DNA of 64,000 nt from Streptomyces sp. NRRL F-5123 (GTDB taxonomy: Bacteria; Actinomycetota; Actinomycetes; Streptomycetales; Streptomycetaceae). The position numbers and the translations under genes were made by a program. Position 1 is the stretch's first letter, and every line of letters begins with the position of its first letter. The stretch covers positions 1-64,000 of the forward strand of contig NZ_JOHY01000034.1 in assembly GCF_000721495.1 (NCBI RefSeq). The letters are read 5' to 3'. Of the stretch, positions 9,328 to 17,497 are shown piece by piece. The notes below the pieces were generated by a model. The model had not been told where the DNA came from, did not search any database, and saw only the letters and a program-made list of their open reading frames with translations.

Positions 9328-10611
9328 TCACGGGGACTCGGTTCGCGGGCGGGCGCGGGGGCTGCCGCGGAGGGCCCGGAGCATGCCGCGGAGCGGGGGG
9401 ATCAGCGCGAGGGCGGCGCCGGCCAGCAGCACCGAGATGCCGGTGGCCCAGAGGAACGCGCCCGTGCTGCTGCCGACTGCCACCGCGGTGCCGCCGTAGA
9501 CGAGAGAGAACGGGACGCCCAAGACCGTGACGATGCCGAGCGCCGCGTTCACGGCGCGGGCGGTCGACGCCTCCACGAAGCGGGTGCAGACGGCCAGGTC
9601 ATCCACTACGCGGGCGCGTGACTCCGTCAGCCGGTGCTGCTCGCGGTACGCGGCCAGCAGTTCGTTGCCCTTCCCCCGCACGGTGACGTGGTCGGTACCC
9701 AGCACGCCCCGGAGGTCGATCAGCCGGCGTTCCAGGGCCGCGATCGCGGAGGGATCCAGCCGGTGGGCCCGGATTGACGCCACCCGCTCCGCCAGATCGC
9801 CCAACGCCTTCGCCTGGAGCCTGCCGAGCAGGAAGGCATCCAGATAAATGCTGTGCACGTGGCTGCGGGCCAGGCGGTGGAAGGAGCCGCGATCCCCCGG
9901 GTCGGCCGTCGTACCGAGGAAGGCCGCGCCGTCCCGCAGCACCAGCGCCTGCCAGTCGGCGGAGAATCGGACCCGGCCGCGGAAGGACTCGGCGTGGCCC
10001 TCAGGGTCCGGCGGGAATCGGGCCACCGAGGTTGCCGAGGCGAGCAGCCACAGCCACTGGTCCCGGGCGCCCCAGGCGACGTAGGCGGCCGGCATCACCT
10101 CCGGCCAGGGCCCTTCGGAGCGGGTCAGGTGGACCAGCGTCCAGCACCGCCGGAACCCTTTCGCGACGTGCGTACCCACAGGCAGCAGGGCCTCGATCGC
10201 CTCACGGTTGGAGCTCCCGTGCTCGGAGGCCGACAGGTCGGTCAGCCCGACGAGTTCAGCGAGCGGGTCGGTGCCGAAGCGTATGTGCAGCACCGCGAGC
10301 CCACCGCCGTCGCCGAACTCCGAAGGCATCCGCACTATTTCGACCGCGAAGACATGCGTCCCACCGATCCGCCCGGAGACCTGCCGAGACCAGCGCACGG
10401 GCCGTTCCGCAGCCCCGTACAGCGCCTCCGCCACACGATGCTCGAAGTACCCGAGCCTGACCTCCCGCCCAGCGAGGACCACATCGGCCGCGTCCGTCGA
10501 GCCCACACCGGTGACCAGCGGTAACGGCTGTGCTTCCCAGCCTGCTTCCCCGCCGACCGCGGCCCCCGTGACATCGACGACAAGGCACCCGGTGCCCGTG
10601 AACGAAGCCAT
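9328..10611 (-). CDS. CorA-like two-TM membrane protein, first gene of the cassette
   Basis: This 427-aa protein has a ~250-residue N-terminal alpha/beta domain and a long helical segment (about 250-350, heptad-rich). It ends with two closely spaced transmembrane helices (about 355-378 and 384-405) and a short basic tail. This layout matches CorA-type divalent-cation channels, in which the stalk helix runs into TM1. The canonical GMN loop motif after TM1 is absent (VYGGTA instead), so ion selectivity is unknown. The start ATG has GGGAGG 7 nt upstream. It heads the leftward operon; 92 bp separate it from the next gene. The CorA relation is inferred from architecture rather than clear sequence identity. 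Confidence 0.7.
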   Translation of the reverse strand: MASFTGTGCLVVDVTGAAVGGEAGWEAQPLPLVTGVGSTDAADVVLAGREVRLGYFEHRVAEALYGAAERPVRWSRQVSGRIGGTHVFAVEIVRMPSEFGDGGGLAVLHIRFGTDPLAELVGLTDLSASEHGSSNREAIEALLPVGTHVAKGFRRCWTLVHLTRSEGPWPEVMPAAYVAWGARDQWLWLLASATSVARFPPDPEGHAESFRGRVRFSADWQALVLRDGAAFLGTTADPGDRGSFHRLARSHVHSIYLDAFLLGRLQAKALGDLAERVASIRAHRLDPSAIAALERRLIDLRGVLGTDHVTVRGKGNELLAAYREQHRLTESRARVVDDLAVCTRFVEASTARAVNAALGIVTVLGVPFSLVYGGTAVAVGSSTGAFLWATGISVLLAGAALALIPPLRGMLRALRGSPRARPRTESP

Positions 10612-11059
10612 GACGCAACCTCCCCCGGCCCGCCGTGATTACTCCGCATTGTCCCCCCATTTCCCCCACCCGCGCGCCTCTTTCCCCCATCCCGCCCCCC
10701 CGCCCGCCGCGCCGGGCGCTCCCCCTGTCCCCGGTGTCTCGACGGCCCCACGGACCTCCTGTGCTGACCGCCCCACCGCACCGGACGGAGCGGCTGCGCG
10801 AGGCAGGAGCCGCACTCGCAGCCGCCCACGGCACCGACAACTGCTTCGCCGGCGTGCTGCCCACGCCGGCGGTCCGGGCAGGCGCCGCAGCCGCGTAGCC
10901 GTAGACGTCGACCGCGACCTCGGCGGCAGCCACTGCCTGAGCCGCGCCTGAGGCGCCCCAGCCGAAGAGGCACGCCTCGTCGGCAAGCGGTATCCGCACC
11001 GCGCCTCGCCTGCGATCCACCACTCACAGCGGCCATGCGGTCAGCAAATCCCCGGGGCC
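10612..11059. other. Intergenic region upstream of the cassette
   Basis: It contains the G-rich promoter region of the leftward operon. Open frames on both strands here are low-complexity, Pro/Arg-rich and lack ribosome sites, so I call no gene. Confidence 0.45.
10684..10705 (-). promoter_or_regulatory. G-quadruplex-forming motif upstream of the cassette operon
   Basis: On the minus strand, G runs of 3, 7, 3 and 5 are separated by loops of 1, 1 and 2 nt, about 75-95 bp upstream of the first cassette gene. A second G-rich stretch lies at 10653-10667. The region also fits the promoter position; no clear -35/-10 was found. Confidence 0.45.
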
Positions 11060-11410
11060 GTAGGTTGCGTCGAGGCCCGGAGAATCGACGCCGTTGCGCG
11101 AGACCGCCCCACGCCTGACGGGGCGTACCCTCACCCTCGCCGGTGGCGAACTCACTCCGCCGGAGATCGCCGCCGCGATCAGTCGCGCGACAGGTGAGCA
11201 GGTCCCTTACCTGCCCGTACCGCTTGCGGCACTCCGCGAGCACAACCCGGTCCTCGGGGCCGTCATCGCGTTTCTCAACGACGGCGGCGGATACGGGCAG
11301 ACCTCACCGAGGCACGACGGCGCCACCCGAGTGCCCTCACTTTCGACGCCTGGCTCGCCGCGGGAGGCGCCGCGCGGCTCACCGCCCTCCTGACGGACCG
11401 CACGCCGTAA
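11060..11410 (+). pseudogene. Remnant of an NmrA-family NAD(P)-binding protein (C-terminal part, frameshifted)
   Basis: The frame at 11130-11305 reads LTLAGGELTPPEIAAAISR and continues to ALREHNPVLGAVIAFLNDGG, which is the C-terminal region of NmrA/NAD(P)H-binding reductases. After a frameshift near 11305-11332 the family ending resumes in another frame as ALTFDAWLAAGGAARLTALL and stops at 11408-11410. The Rossmann N-terminal half is missing. This is a decayed gene beside an AraC regulator and an oxidoreductase, probably the relic of a redox gene set. Confidence 0.6.
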
Positions 11411-11585
11411 CCGGACGCCCCAGCCGGTTCGGACAGCGAACACCCCGTGCATGCGGCCACGTGCAGGCCGTGCGCCGGGCCGTTGCCGAGGACTCCGGTG
11501 CGGGTGCGGAAGAGCTTGGGCTGTTGGGGGACAGCAGCGGTCGCGGGCGGCAAGGATCTCCCCGCTCGACCGTGCCTGCCGTTCA

Positions 11586-11591
11586 TATACT
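11586..11591 (+). promoter_or_regulatory. -10 box of a leaderless promoter for the AraC gene
   Basis: TATACT is followed by 6 nt and the GTG start at 11598, placing transcription start at or beside the start codon. A weak -35 (CTCGAC, 11565-11570) lies upstream. Confidence 0.55.
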
Positions 11592-11597
11592 GTCGCC

Positions 11598-12536
11598 GTG
11601 GACGTCCTGAGTGACGCGGTCGTCGCAATGCGGACGGGTAGGCCGCACGCGGTCAGGCACGAGTTGTACGCGCCCTGGGGCATGCGTTTCCCCTCCGGTG
11701 AGGGGGCGGGCTTTCACGTCGTGCTGCGTGGCTCATGCTGGCTCGTCCCGGCCGGGGAGCCACCGATCGCGCTCAATGCCGGCGACGTGGCGCTCGTCCG
11801 CGGCGACCGCGTCCATGGGCTCGCCGACAACCCGTCGTCGCCCCTCGTCGAATTCGAGCTCAGCGACAGTGAGGCGCCGTACCGCGAGGTGCGACACGAA
11901 GGTTCCGGCCCCGGCACGGTGATTCTGTGCGGTGCCTACCTGCTGGACCGGACCAGGGCCCATCCGGTGCTGTCCGAGATTCCGCCGGTCGTCCACCTGC
12001 CGGCGCACCTCGGGCGGTATTCGTCACTCCGCGCCGCGGTGGAGTTGCTGGGCAGCGAGATCGACCGACCGCAGCCGGGAACGGGTGCCATCGTGCCGTC
12101 GCTGCTCGACACGCTGTTGCTCTACATCCTGCGTGCCTGGTTCGAACAGAGATCACACGACGAGAGCACGCCAGGTTGGGCCGCGGCGCTGAGCGATCCT
12201 GCGATCGGCTCGGCGCTTGCGGCCATTCATCACGACCCGATCCACCCGTGGACGGTCGAGGAACTCGGCGCCAGGGCAGGTCTGTCGCGAGCGGCCTTCG
12301 CCCGGCGGTTCACCGCTCTGGTCGGACAGCCGCCACTTGCCTATCTGACCTGGTGGCGGATGATCACGGCAGCCCGGGTGCTGCGGGAGTCGGACGCGCC
12401 GCTGCGCGTCGTGGCAAGGCAGGCCGGATACAGCTCGGAGATCGCCTTCGCCGCCGCATTCAAGCGGGAGTACGGCGTCAGCCCGGGCCGGTACCGGCGC
12501 CACGCGGACGCGGCCGGGAACGCCGAGCCTGCCTGA
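11598..12536 (+). CDS. AraC-family transcriptional regulator with cupin sensor domain
   Basis: This 312-aa protein begins VDVLSDAVVAMRTGRP, the typical start of AraC regulators with an N-terminal cupin_6 domain (about 1-180). It ends with a double helix-turn-helix domain (about 205-305) containing the AraC signature (ARQAGYSSEIAFAAAFKREY and GVSPGRYRR). A start further upstream is open but unlike the family. It probably controls the oxidoreductase gene 330 bp downstream and once controlled the NmrA remnant upstream. The effector is unknown. Confidence 0.88.
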   Translation: MDVLSDAVVAMRTGRPHAVRHELYAPWGMRFPSGEGAGFHVVLRGSCWLVPAGEPPIALNAGDVALVRGDRVHGLADNPSSPLVEFELSDSEAPYREVRHEGSGPGTVILCGAYLLDRTRAHPVLSEIPPVVHLPAHLGRYSSLRAAVELLGSEIDRPQPGTGAIVPSLLDTLLLYILRAWFEQRSHDESTPGWAAALSDPAIGSALAAIHHDPIHPWTVEELGARAGLSRAAFARRFTALVGQPPLAYLTWWRMITAARVLRESDAPLRVVARQAGYSSEIAFAAAFKREYGVSPGRYRRHADAAGNAEPA

Positions 12537-12867
12537 CGCCGCGGCGCCCGGTGTGCGGCAGCCTGCGTGATCACGCCGACGACCGCGGCGGAAGCGGCTG
12601 CGCGGGTCGTTGTACCGAGGAGTGAGCCAGCCCGACTGCCGGCTCGGTGCACGCTCGTTCACCGGCGATGTCTCCGACGAGTCGCCGGGTCGCACGAAGT
12701 GAACGCCCTTGACAGCGGAGATGCCATTGGTCTGCGGGCGAAGACGATCGCTTTGCTGGGGCGGACGATCAATTATTGAGCGTCTTGATCGCAGGCTTAT
12801 AGCCTCAAATCTCGCCGCTCGATCCACATCGATCCGGGCCGCCACGATCACAACGGGAGTCTTTACC
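12537..12867 (+). other. Intergenic region with the oxidoreductase promoter
   Basis: This 331-bp gap has lower GC near 12765-12815 and contains a promoter-like pair (12776-12803). Nothing coding was recognised. Confidence 0.5.
12776..12803 (+). promoter_or_regulatory. Predicted sigma-70-type promoter of the oxidoreductase gene
   Basis: TTGAGC (12776-12781) and TATAGC (12798-12803) are separated by 16 bp in an AT-rich patch ~65 bp before the ATG. This would be the likely target region of the neighbouring AraC protein. Confidence 0.45.
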
Positions 12868-13866
12868 ATGACCAAGGCAGTGCTCTTCGACGAGCTCGGC
12901 GGGCCGGAGGTGCTCCGGCTGGAAGAGGTGAAGCTCGACGAGCCCGCACAGGGCGAGGTCCGGATCCGCGTCGACGCGATCGGCCTGAACCGGGCGGAGT
13001 CCAACTTCCGGTCCGGTACGTATGTCTATCCGCCCAACCTTCCCGGCTCCGGGCTCGGCTACGAAGCCGCCGGTGTGGTGGAGGCGGTAGGCGACGGCGT
13101 CAACGGCTTCGCCGTCGGCGACGCCGTCAGCGCCGTACCGACGTTCTTGATGACCGACTACGGCACGTACGGCGAATCGGTGGTCCTGCCCGCGCATGCT
13201 CTGGTGCACCGTCCGGCCGGCATCGACGCGTTGACCGGCGCTGCCACGTGGATGGCCTTTACCACCGCCTACGGCCTGTTGGTCGAGTTCGGCGGAATCA
13301 AACCGGGCGACACCGTCCTCATCAACGCAGCGTCCAGCAGCGTCGGTCTGGCCGCGATCCAGGTCGCCAACCACCTCGGCGCCGTCCCGATCGCCGTCAC
13401 CCGCACCCACGCGAAGAAGCAGCGGCTGCTGGACGCCGGCGCGGCCCACGTCATCCCGGCCGAAGACGTGGACCTCGTCGCCGAGGTCCACGCGGTGACC
13501 GGCGGCCGGGGAGTACAGCTGGCCGTCGACGCCGTCATGGGCCCGGCGGTGACGACCCTGATCCAGGCCGTCGCCCCGGACGGGACCCTCCTGTTCTACG
13601 GCTGGCTGGATCCGACACCGGCGCCGATGCCGGTCGCCCCCGACCTCCGTGGCCGCAACATCCGAACCTACGCGTTCACCGAAGTCACCGTCGACGACCC
13701 GGCCCGGCTGCACCGCGCGAAGCACTTCGTCAACGCCGGCCTGCGGGCCGGCACTCTGCGCCCGGTGATCGACCGCGTCTTCGACCTGACGGACGTGGTC
13801 GCCGCCCACCACTACCTGGAATCGAACAACCAGTTCGGCAAGATCCTCCTCACCGTCCGGCGCTAG
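12868..13866 (+). CDS. Zinc-independent quinone-oxidoreductase-like medium-chain dehydrogenase
   Basis: This 332-aa MDR-superfamily protein has an N-terminal GroES-like domain (EVLRLEEVKLDEPAQGEVRI, GLGYEAAGVVEAVGDG). It also has a Rossmann domain with a nucleotide loop in the region NAASSSVGLAAIQVA. The structural and catalytic zinc cysteines of alcohol dehydrogenases are absent, as in QOR/zeta-crystallin-type enzymes, so it should reduce quinones, enones or similar with NADPH. ATG 12868 is preceded by GGGAG. The gene lies downstream of the AraC regulator in the same direction. Confidence 0.88.
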   Translation: MTKAVLFDELGGPEVLRLEEVKLDEPAQGEVRIRVDAIGLNRAESNFRSGTYVYPPNLPGSGLGYEAAGVVEAVGDGVNGFAVGDAVSAVPTFLMTDYGTYGESVVLPAHALVHRPAGIDALTGAATWMAFTTAYGLLVEFGGIKPGDTVLINAASSSVGLAAIQVANHLGAVPIAVTRTHAKKQRLLDAGAAHVIPAEDVDLVAEVHAVTGGRGVQLAVDAVMGPAVTTLIQAVAPDGTLLFYGWLDPTPAPMPVAPDLRGRNIRTYAFTEVTVDDPARLHRAKHFVNAGLRAGTLRPVIDRVFDLTDVVAAHHYLESNNQFGKILLTVRR

Positions 13867-13867
13867 C

Positions 13868-14209
13868 TCGACTCTGTCGGGCATCTGCCGGATGTCGTCG
13901 GGATGGCGCCGGGGCTTGCGGCCATGATGACGACGGTGGCGTCGACGACGTCTGAGGTGTGGGCCTTGCCGCAGAGGGTGCCGGCTGCTTTGGCGGTCTC
14001 GAGGCGTACGGGCTCGACGTGGCAGCCGGTGAGGAGTTCGCCGAGCCGGACCTGGCGGCGGGAGTCGCGCCAGGCCTGGCTGACGACGACGGGGGGATGT
14101 GGATGTCCCGGCCGTCCTCAAGGGCGAGGTGGTGGCGGGCCCACATGCGGCGGTCGTCGTTGTCGATCGCGATGAGCGCCCCCGCGTCGTACGGATAGGG
14201 GATGTTCAC
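13868..14209 (-). pseudogene. Frameshifted PIN-domain (VapC-like) toxin remnant
   Basis: The minus strand starts VNIPYPYDAGALIAIDNDDR, typical of a PIN nuclease N-terminus with its first catalytic Asp. It continues to GRDIHIP, then shifts frame and resumes as SQAWRDSRRQVRLGELLTG and AKAAGTLCGKAHTSDVVDAT (further acidic residues). A second shift precedes PDDIRQMPDRVELA. At least two frameshifts break an otherwise near-complete VapC-like domain. No antitoxin gene was recognised upstream. Confidence 0.6.
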
Positions 14210-14297
14210 GAGGCCGAAGCCTCCTGGCCGCCGAGGTGCTGGGCGTCGGCGGCGGCCGTTCAGCGCGGGCGGAGGCCGGCTCCGACCGCACACCGGC

Positions 14298-14359
14298 AGG
14301 TGGCCCGTGAAGCGCTGGGGCCAGGAGCGGTCGCTGTCGGCCGTGACGGTCACGTCGTA
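14298..14359 (-). pseudogene. Possible remnant of a phospholipase C C-terminal domain
   Basis: One frame reads YDVTVTADSDRSWPQRFTGHL, the motif ending the C-terminal domain of bacterial non-haemolytic phospholipase C proteins. No intact gene surrounds it. The assignment rests on this short motif only. Confidence 0.3.
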
Positions 14360-14479
14360 CCGCTGATCGCGGGCCGGTTCGCCCGGGTCGAACCCCGTCG
14401 CAGGGTCCGGCGGTTGGCGGGACCAAGCCCCGTACCGCAGGAAGGGGGACGACCCAGCGGACCTCTTTCCCGCTCTGTC

Positions 14480-14514
14480 GGCCGTGGCGGTCCAATCGGC
14501 GGGCCGCCACGGCC
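14480..14514 (-). terminator. Terminator hairpin after the CBM glycoside hydrolase gene
   Basis: GGCCGTGGCGG and its perfect 11-bp complement are separated by a 13-nt loop, 26 bp beyond the stop codon at 14541. Confidence 0.65.
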
Positions 14515-14540
14515 GGATCGGTGCCTCGGATTCTCGCGCG

Positions 14541-17144
14541 TCAGCCGGTGACCGGCGCTACGTCGATGCGGTCGATGTCGGGTGCGTAGGCAGAGGAGTT
14601 GCCGAAGGCCAGGGTGTTGGTTCCGGCATTGAGGGTGACGGTGGCCGGGAGTGACCACCAGTCGCTCCAGCCGTAGGTGTTGCGGTAGGTGAGGGTGGTG
14701 GGGACGCGCCCGTTCACGGTGAGCTGGGCCGTGCGGGACTCGGTGTTGGTGTTGTAGTTGCCGCTGCCTGCACGGTCGTTGTTCGCGTAGTGGACGACGA
14801 TGGTGTAGCGGCCTGCGGAGGGGACGGTGACATTGCCGAAGGTGAGGGTGTTGGCGCCGCCGTCGCCGATGAATCCGACGTCCTTGCCGCCAGAGGCCCA
14901 CGCGTCGGACTGGACGACGGCCTTGCCCGCCGGAGTGGCGTCCTCGGCCTGGTAGACGGTGACGCCGGTGGTGTCGCCGGAGCCGGCCACCTTCAGGTCG
15001 CGCAGCGTGAGCATGGTGCCGCTGTCCGGGCTGATCGCGATGCGGTTGATGCCCTCGGGGAGGTAGAGCCTGTCGGCGGCGGTGGTGGAGCCGGAGGGCA
15101 GGGCGGCAACCCTGGTGCCGTTCAGCGCGAGTGAGGCCTGGCCGCGGGCGGCGGAGTAGTCGGTTCTGACGGTGTAGTAGCCGTCCGTGGGCGCGTACAC
15201 GTCGAACGTGGTGGTGCCGCCAGGGGTGACGACGACGGCACCGGTGCCGGTCTCGCCGATGTCGGAGTAGTCGTAGTGGGCGCCGCCGACGGTGTCGGCG
15301 AAGGCCGCCTCGTACGTGGTCTCCGGGGTGCCGGAGGCGGCGGTGAGGTCGATCTTGTCCAGGGTGACCGAGCCGTTGCCGGTGCCCAGGACGCTGTCGG
15401 CCTTGGCGAGGGAGAGGATGTGGCTACCCGCGCCGAGCGCCACCGGGACCGTCGCGGTGGAGTGGAACTCGGGGTTGAGGGTGTCCTGGTAGGTGACCCA
15501 CCGCGGGTTCGCGTCGTCGACGCGCAGCGCCTGCTGGGCCGGTGTGCCGGTGCCGTTGCCGTAGAAGATCCGCAGGTTGTACGTGCCGCTCGTGGGCACG
15601 GTGACGGGGAAGGAGACAGCGCTTGACGACGAGGTCAGGCCGGTCACGTCCTTGCCGCCGGACGCCGAGTACAGCTGGGCGGTGCTGAAAGTGCTGCCGG
15701 TGGCCTCGGTGGTGACGGTGCCGCTGGTGACGGTGGAGTTCTCCGCCTCGTACGAGGCGCTCCACGGCGCGTCGGCCGGGGCCGCCGTGCCGCCGCCGTC
15801 CGGGGTGACGGTGATCCGGTAGGCGGACATGGCCTTCAGGCCGGTCAGCGGTACGGTGAGGGAGCCGTGGACCGGGGTGTAAGCCGTGCGGGAGATCGTC
15901 CGCGGCGGGGCGGAGGCGCCTTCGTAACCGCTCCAGTCGTCCTCCTGCACGGTGACCTCGACCTTGCTGCCGAAGGTGCCGCGCCCGACGCCGTTGATCA
16001 CCACGTCGGTGTCGGCGGCCGAACCCCCGAGGACGACCTGGGCCTGCCGTCGGGCGGTGTCCAGCGAGGCGATGCCCTGGAGGGTGTCCTGCACGTTCGC
16101 CTGCGGCGGGGTGGTCTTCGCGGTCCGGCCGGTCATGCCGGCGAGCCAGTGGAAGAGCCACCAGGAGCTGGTGGGGCTGTTCGTGTGGACCGTGTCGCCG
16201 CTCATGTTGCCCGAGGAGTCCCAGAACGCCTGGTCCGCGTAGACCTTCTCGTCCTCGAACATCGCGGCCCACTGGATCATCTGTCCGGGTACGGACACGT
16301 CGCGGCGGTTGGCGTACTCGTCGATGTTGATCGGGATCGGACTGATGCCGCGGGCCTTCTCCAGCGCGCGGTAGGTGCCGTAGTGGCCGCGGAAGGCGGA
16401 CAGCGAGCCGGGGCTGAGTTCGTGCCAGGTGATGACGTCGGGCAGGACGTCCTCGGCCTTGGCGTAGGTGAGGAAGTCGCCCAGGAACTGGGGAGAGAAG
16501 CCGGCGGTGTTGGGGCCGGCGATCTTGGCCGCGGGGTAGTCCTGGTGGATGCGCCGGTAGACGGTGTTCCACCAGGTCTCGAACTCGCTCAGTGCGCCGG
16601 CGTAGGCGCTGCCGCCGGACAGGCCCGCGAACCACTGCTGGTCCGGCTCGTTGAACGGCACGAAGACGACCTTGGAGGCATACGCGGTGGACTTCACGGG
16701 GTTCACCGCCGCGTCCACAGTCGGCAGGTAGTCGCCGAGGGTGGGAGTCGGGTAGGGCCAGGTCGCGTACTCGTCCTGGATGTTGGTGTACATCGTGCCG
16801 CCGCCGTCGGCGAAGAACGAGGGTGCGACCTTCAGGATGTCGCCGCTGGGGTGCTGCAGGCCGTTCGGAGGCTTCTGGGAGCCGGTGGCGAGCTTCAGCG
16901 GCGCCAGCAGGTTGTCGCTGGGGACGCCGGCGTCGCTCTGCCCGTACAGCGCGCCGCCGGAGCCGTTCAGGACAGCGCCGGTGGTCGTGCCGAGGTCCAC
17001 GACGAAGGTCGGGGTGGCCGCGGCGGCCGTCTGCGTCCCGGTCAGTCCGGTTCCCACCAGGGCGGTCACCGCCAGCAGGGAGCCGGCCAGGGCTGCTCTG
17101 CGCCGTCGTGGGCGTTCGCCGGGGACGTTGGTGTGGAAGGGCAT
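14541..17144 (-). CDS. Secreted GH-A clan glycoside hydrolase with three carbohydrate-binding-like modules
   Basis: This 867-aa exported protein has a signal peptide (RPRRRRAALAG, then a hydrophobic stretch ending TQTAAAA). Residues ~45-470 form a TIM-barrel-like hydrolase. FVPFNEPDQQW supplies the probable acid/base Glu and INIDEYANRRD the probable nucleophile Glu. Then follow a CBM35/CBM6-like module (about 480-615: YEAENSTV to VTLDKIDL), a second beta-sandwich module (about 620-730) and a third CBM35-like module (about 735-867: YQAEDATP to DIDRIDV). An in-frame GTG at 17150 with GGAGGGG upstream is an alternative start. The substrate is likely a plant or microbial glycan; the GH family number is uncertain. 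The adjacent LacI gene probably controls it. Confidence 0.82.
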   Translation of the reverse strand: MPFHTNVPGERPRRRRAALAGSLLAVTALVGTGLTGTQTAAAATPTFVVDLGTTTGAVLNGSGGALYGQSDAGVPSDNLLAPLKLATGSQKPPNGLQHPSGDILKVAPSFFADGGGTMYTNIQDEYATWPYPTPTLGDYLPTVDAAVNPVKSTAYASKVVFVPFNEPDQQWFAGLSGGSAYAGALSEFETWWNTVYRRIHQDYPAAKIAGPNTAGFSPQFLGDFLTYAKAEDVLPDVITWHELSPGSLSAFRGHYGTYRALEKARGISPIPINIDEYANRRDVSVPGQMIQWAAMFEDEKVYADQAFWDSSGNMSGDTVHTNSPTSSWWLFHWLAGMTGRTAKTTPPQANVQDTLQGIASLDTARRQAQVVLGGSAADTDVVINGVGRGTFGSKVEVTVQEDDWSGYEGASAPPRTISRTAYTPVHGSLTVPLTGLKAMSAYRITVTPDGGGTAAPADAPWSASYEAENSTVTSGTVTTEATGSTFSTAQLYSASGGKDVTGLTSSSSAVSFPVTVPTSGTYNLRIFYGNGTGTPAQQALRVDDANPRWVTYQDTLNPEFHSTATVPVALGAGSHILSLAKADSVLGTGNGSVTLDKIDLTAASGTPETTYEAAFADTVGGAHYDYSDIGETGTGAVVVTPGGTTTFDVYAPTDGYYTVRTDYSAARGQASLALNGTRVAALPSGSTTAADRLYLPEGINRIAISPDSGTMLTLRDLKVAGSGDTTGVTVYQAEDATPAGKAVVQSDAWASGGKDVGFIGDGGANTLTFGNVTVPSAGRYTIVVHYANNDRAGSGNYNTNTESRTAQLTVNGRVPTTLTYRNTYGWSDWWSLPATVTLNAGTNTLAFGNSSAYAPDIDRIDVAPVTG

Positions 17145-17497
17145 GGGCACCTGGATTTCCCCTCCCGTCAGGTGCGGGAGGATCGGTGGGGCAGGCCTGA
17201 GGCCTGTCAGGGCTGATGCACGACCCGCCGCAGGTGGACGAGTGTGCTCGCCCGGTCGTCGGCGGGAAGTTCCAGGGGCAGGCCGCGGGAGAGCAGCGCT
17301 GCTCCGTGGTGGACGCGGGCCGAAGGCCGCGCCGAGGCTGAACAACACCAGGCCGGACGTGTTCCCGCAGAGCACCCGCAGCGGGACGGCCGGGTGGGAG
17401 GCGGCGGGAGCACACAGAGGCATGGACGGCCCTTCGGGGCTGTTATCGATGACTTGGGGAGGGCGCGCGCACCGCTGTGGCGCGGGCAGAAGTGGTG
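17145..17497 (-). other. Leader/promoter region between lacI-type gene and the hydrolase
   Basis: This 353-bp gap contains an operator-like site (17442-17453) and a small GC hairpin just downstream of it. Open frames extend through the gap in line with the hydrolase but have no family resemblance, so they are treated as untranslated. Confidence 0.5.
17442..17453 (-). promoter_or_regulatory. LacI-type operator upstream of the hydrolase
   Basis: GTTATCGATGAC is an imperfect palindrome with a central CG, matching 10 of 12 positions of a GTTATCGATAAC-type LacI operator. It lies ~300 bp upstream of the hydrolase start and just downstream of the lacI-type gene. Confidence 0.5.

Noticed and set aside
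10256..11243. Minus-strand open frames across the gap upstream of the cassette
   Set aside because: Arg/Gly-rich, overlapping the real CorA-like gene in another frame, no ribosome site or family resemblance.
14366..14400. tRNA-like GGTTCG...TCGAAC sequence
   Set aside because: No acceptor, D or anticodon stems can be drawn around it.
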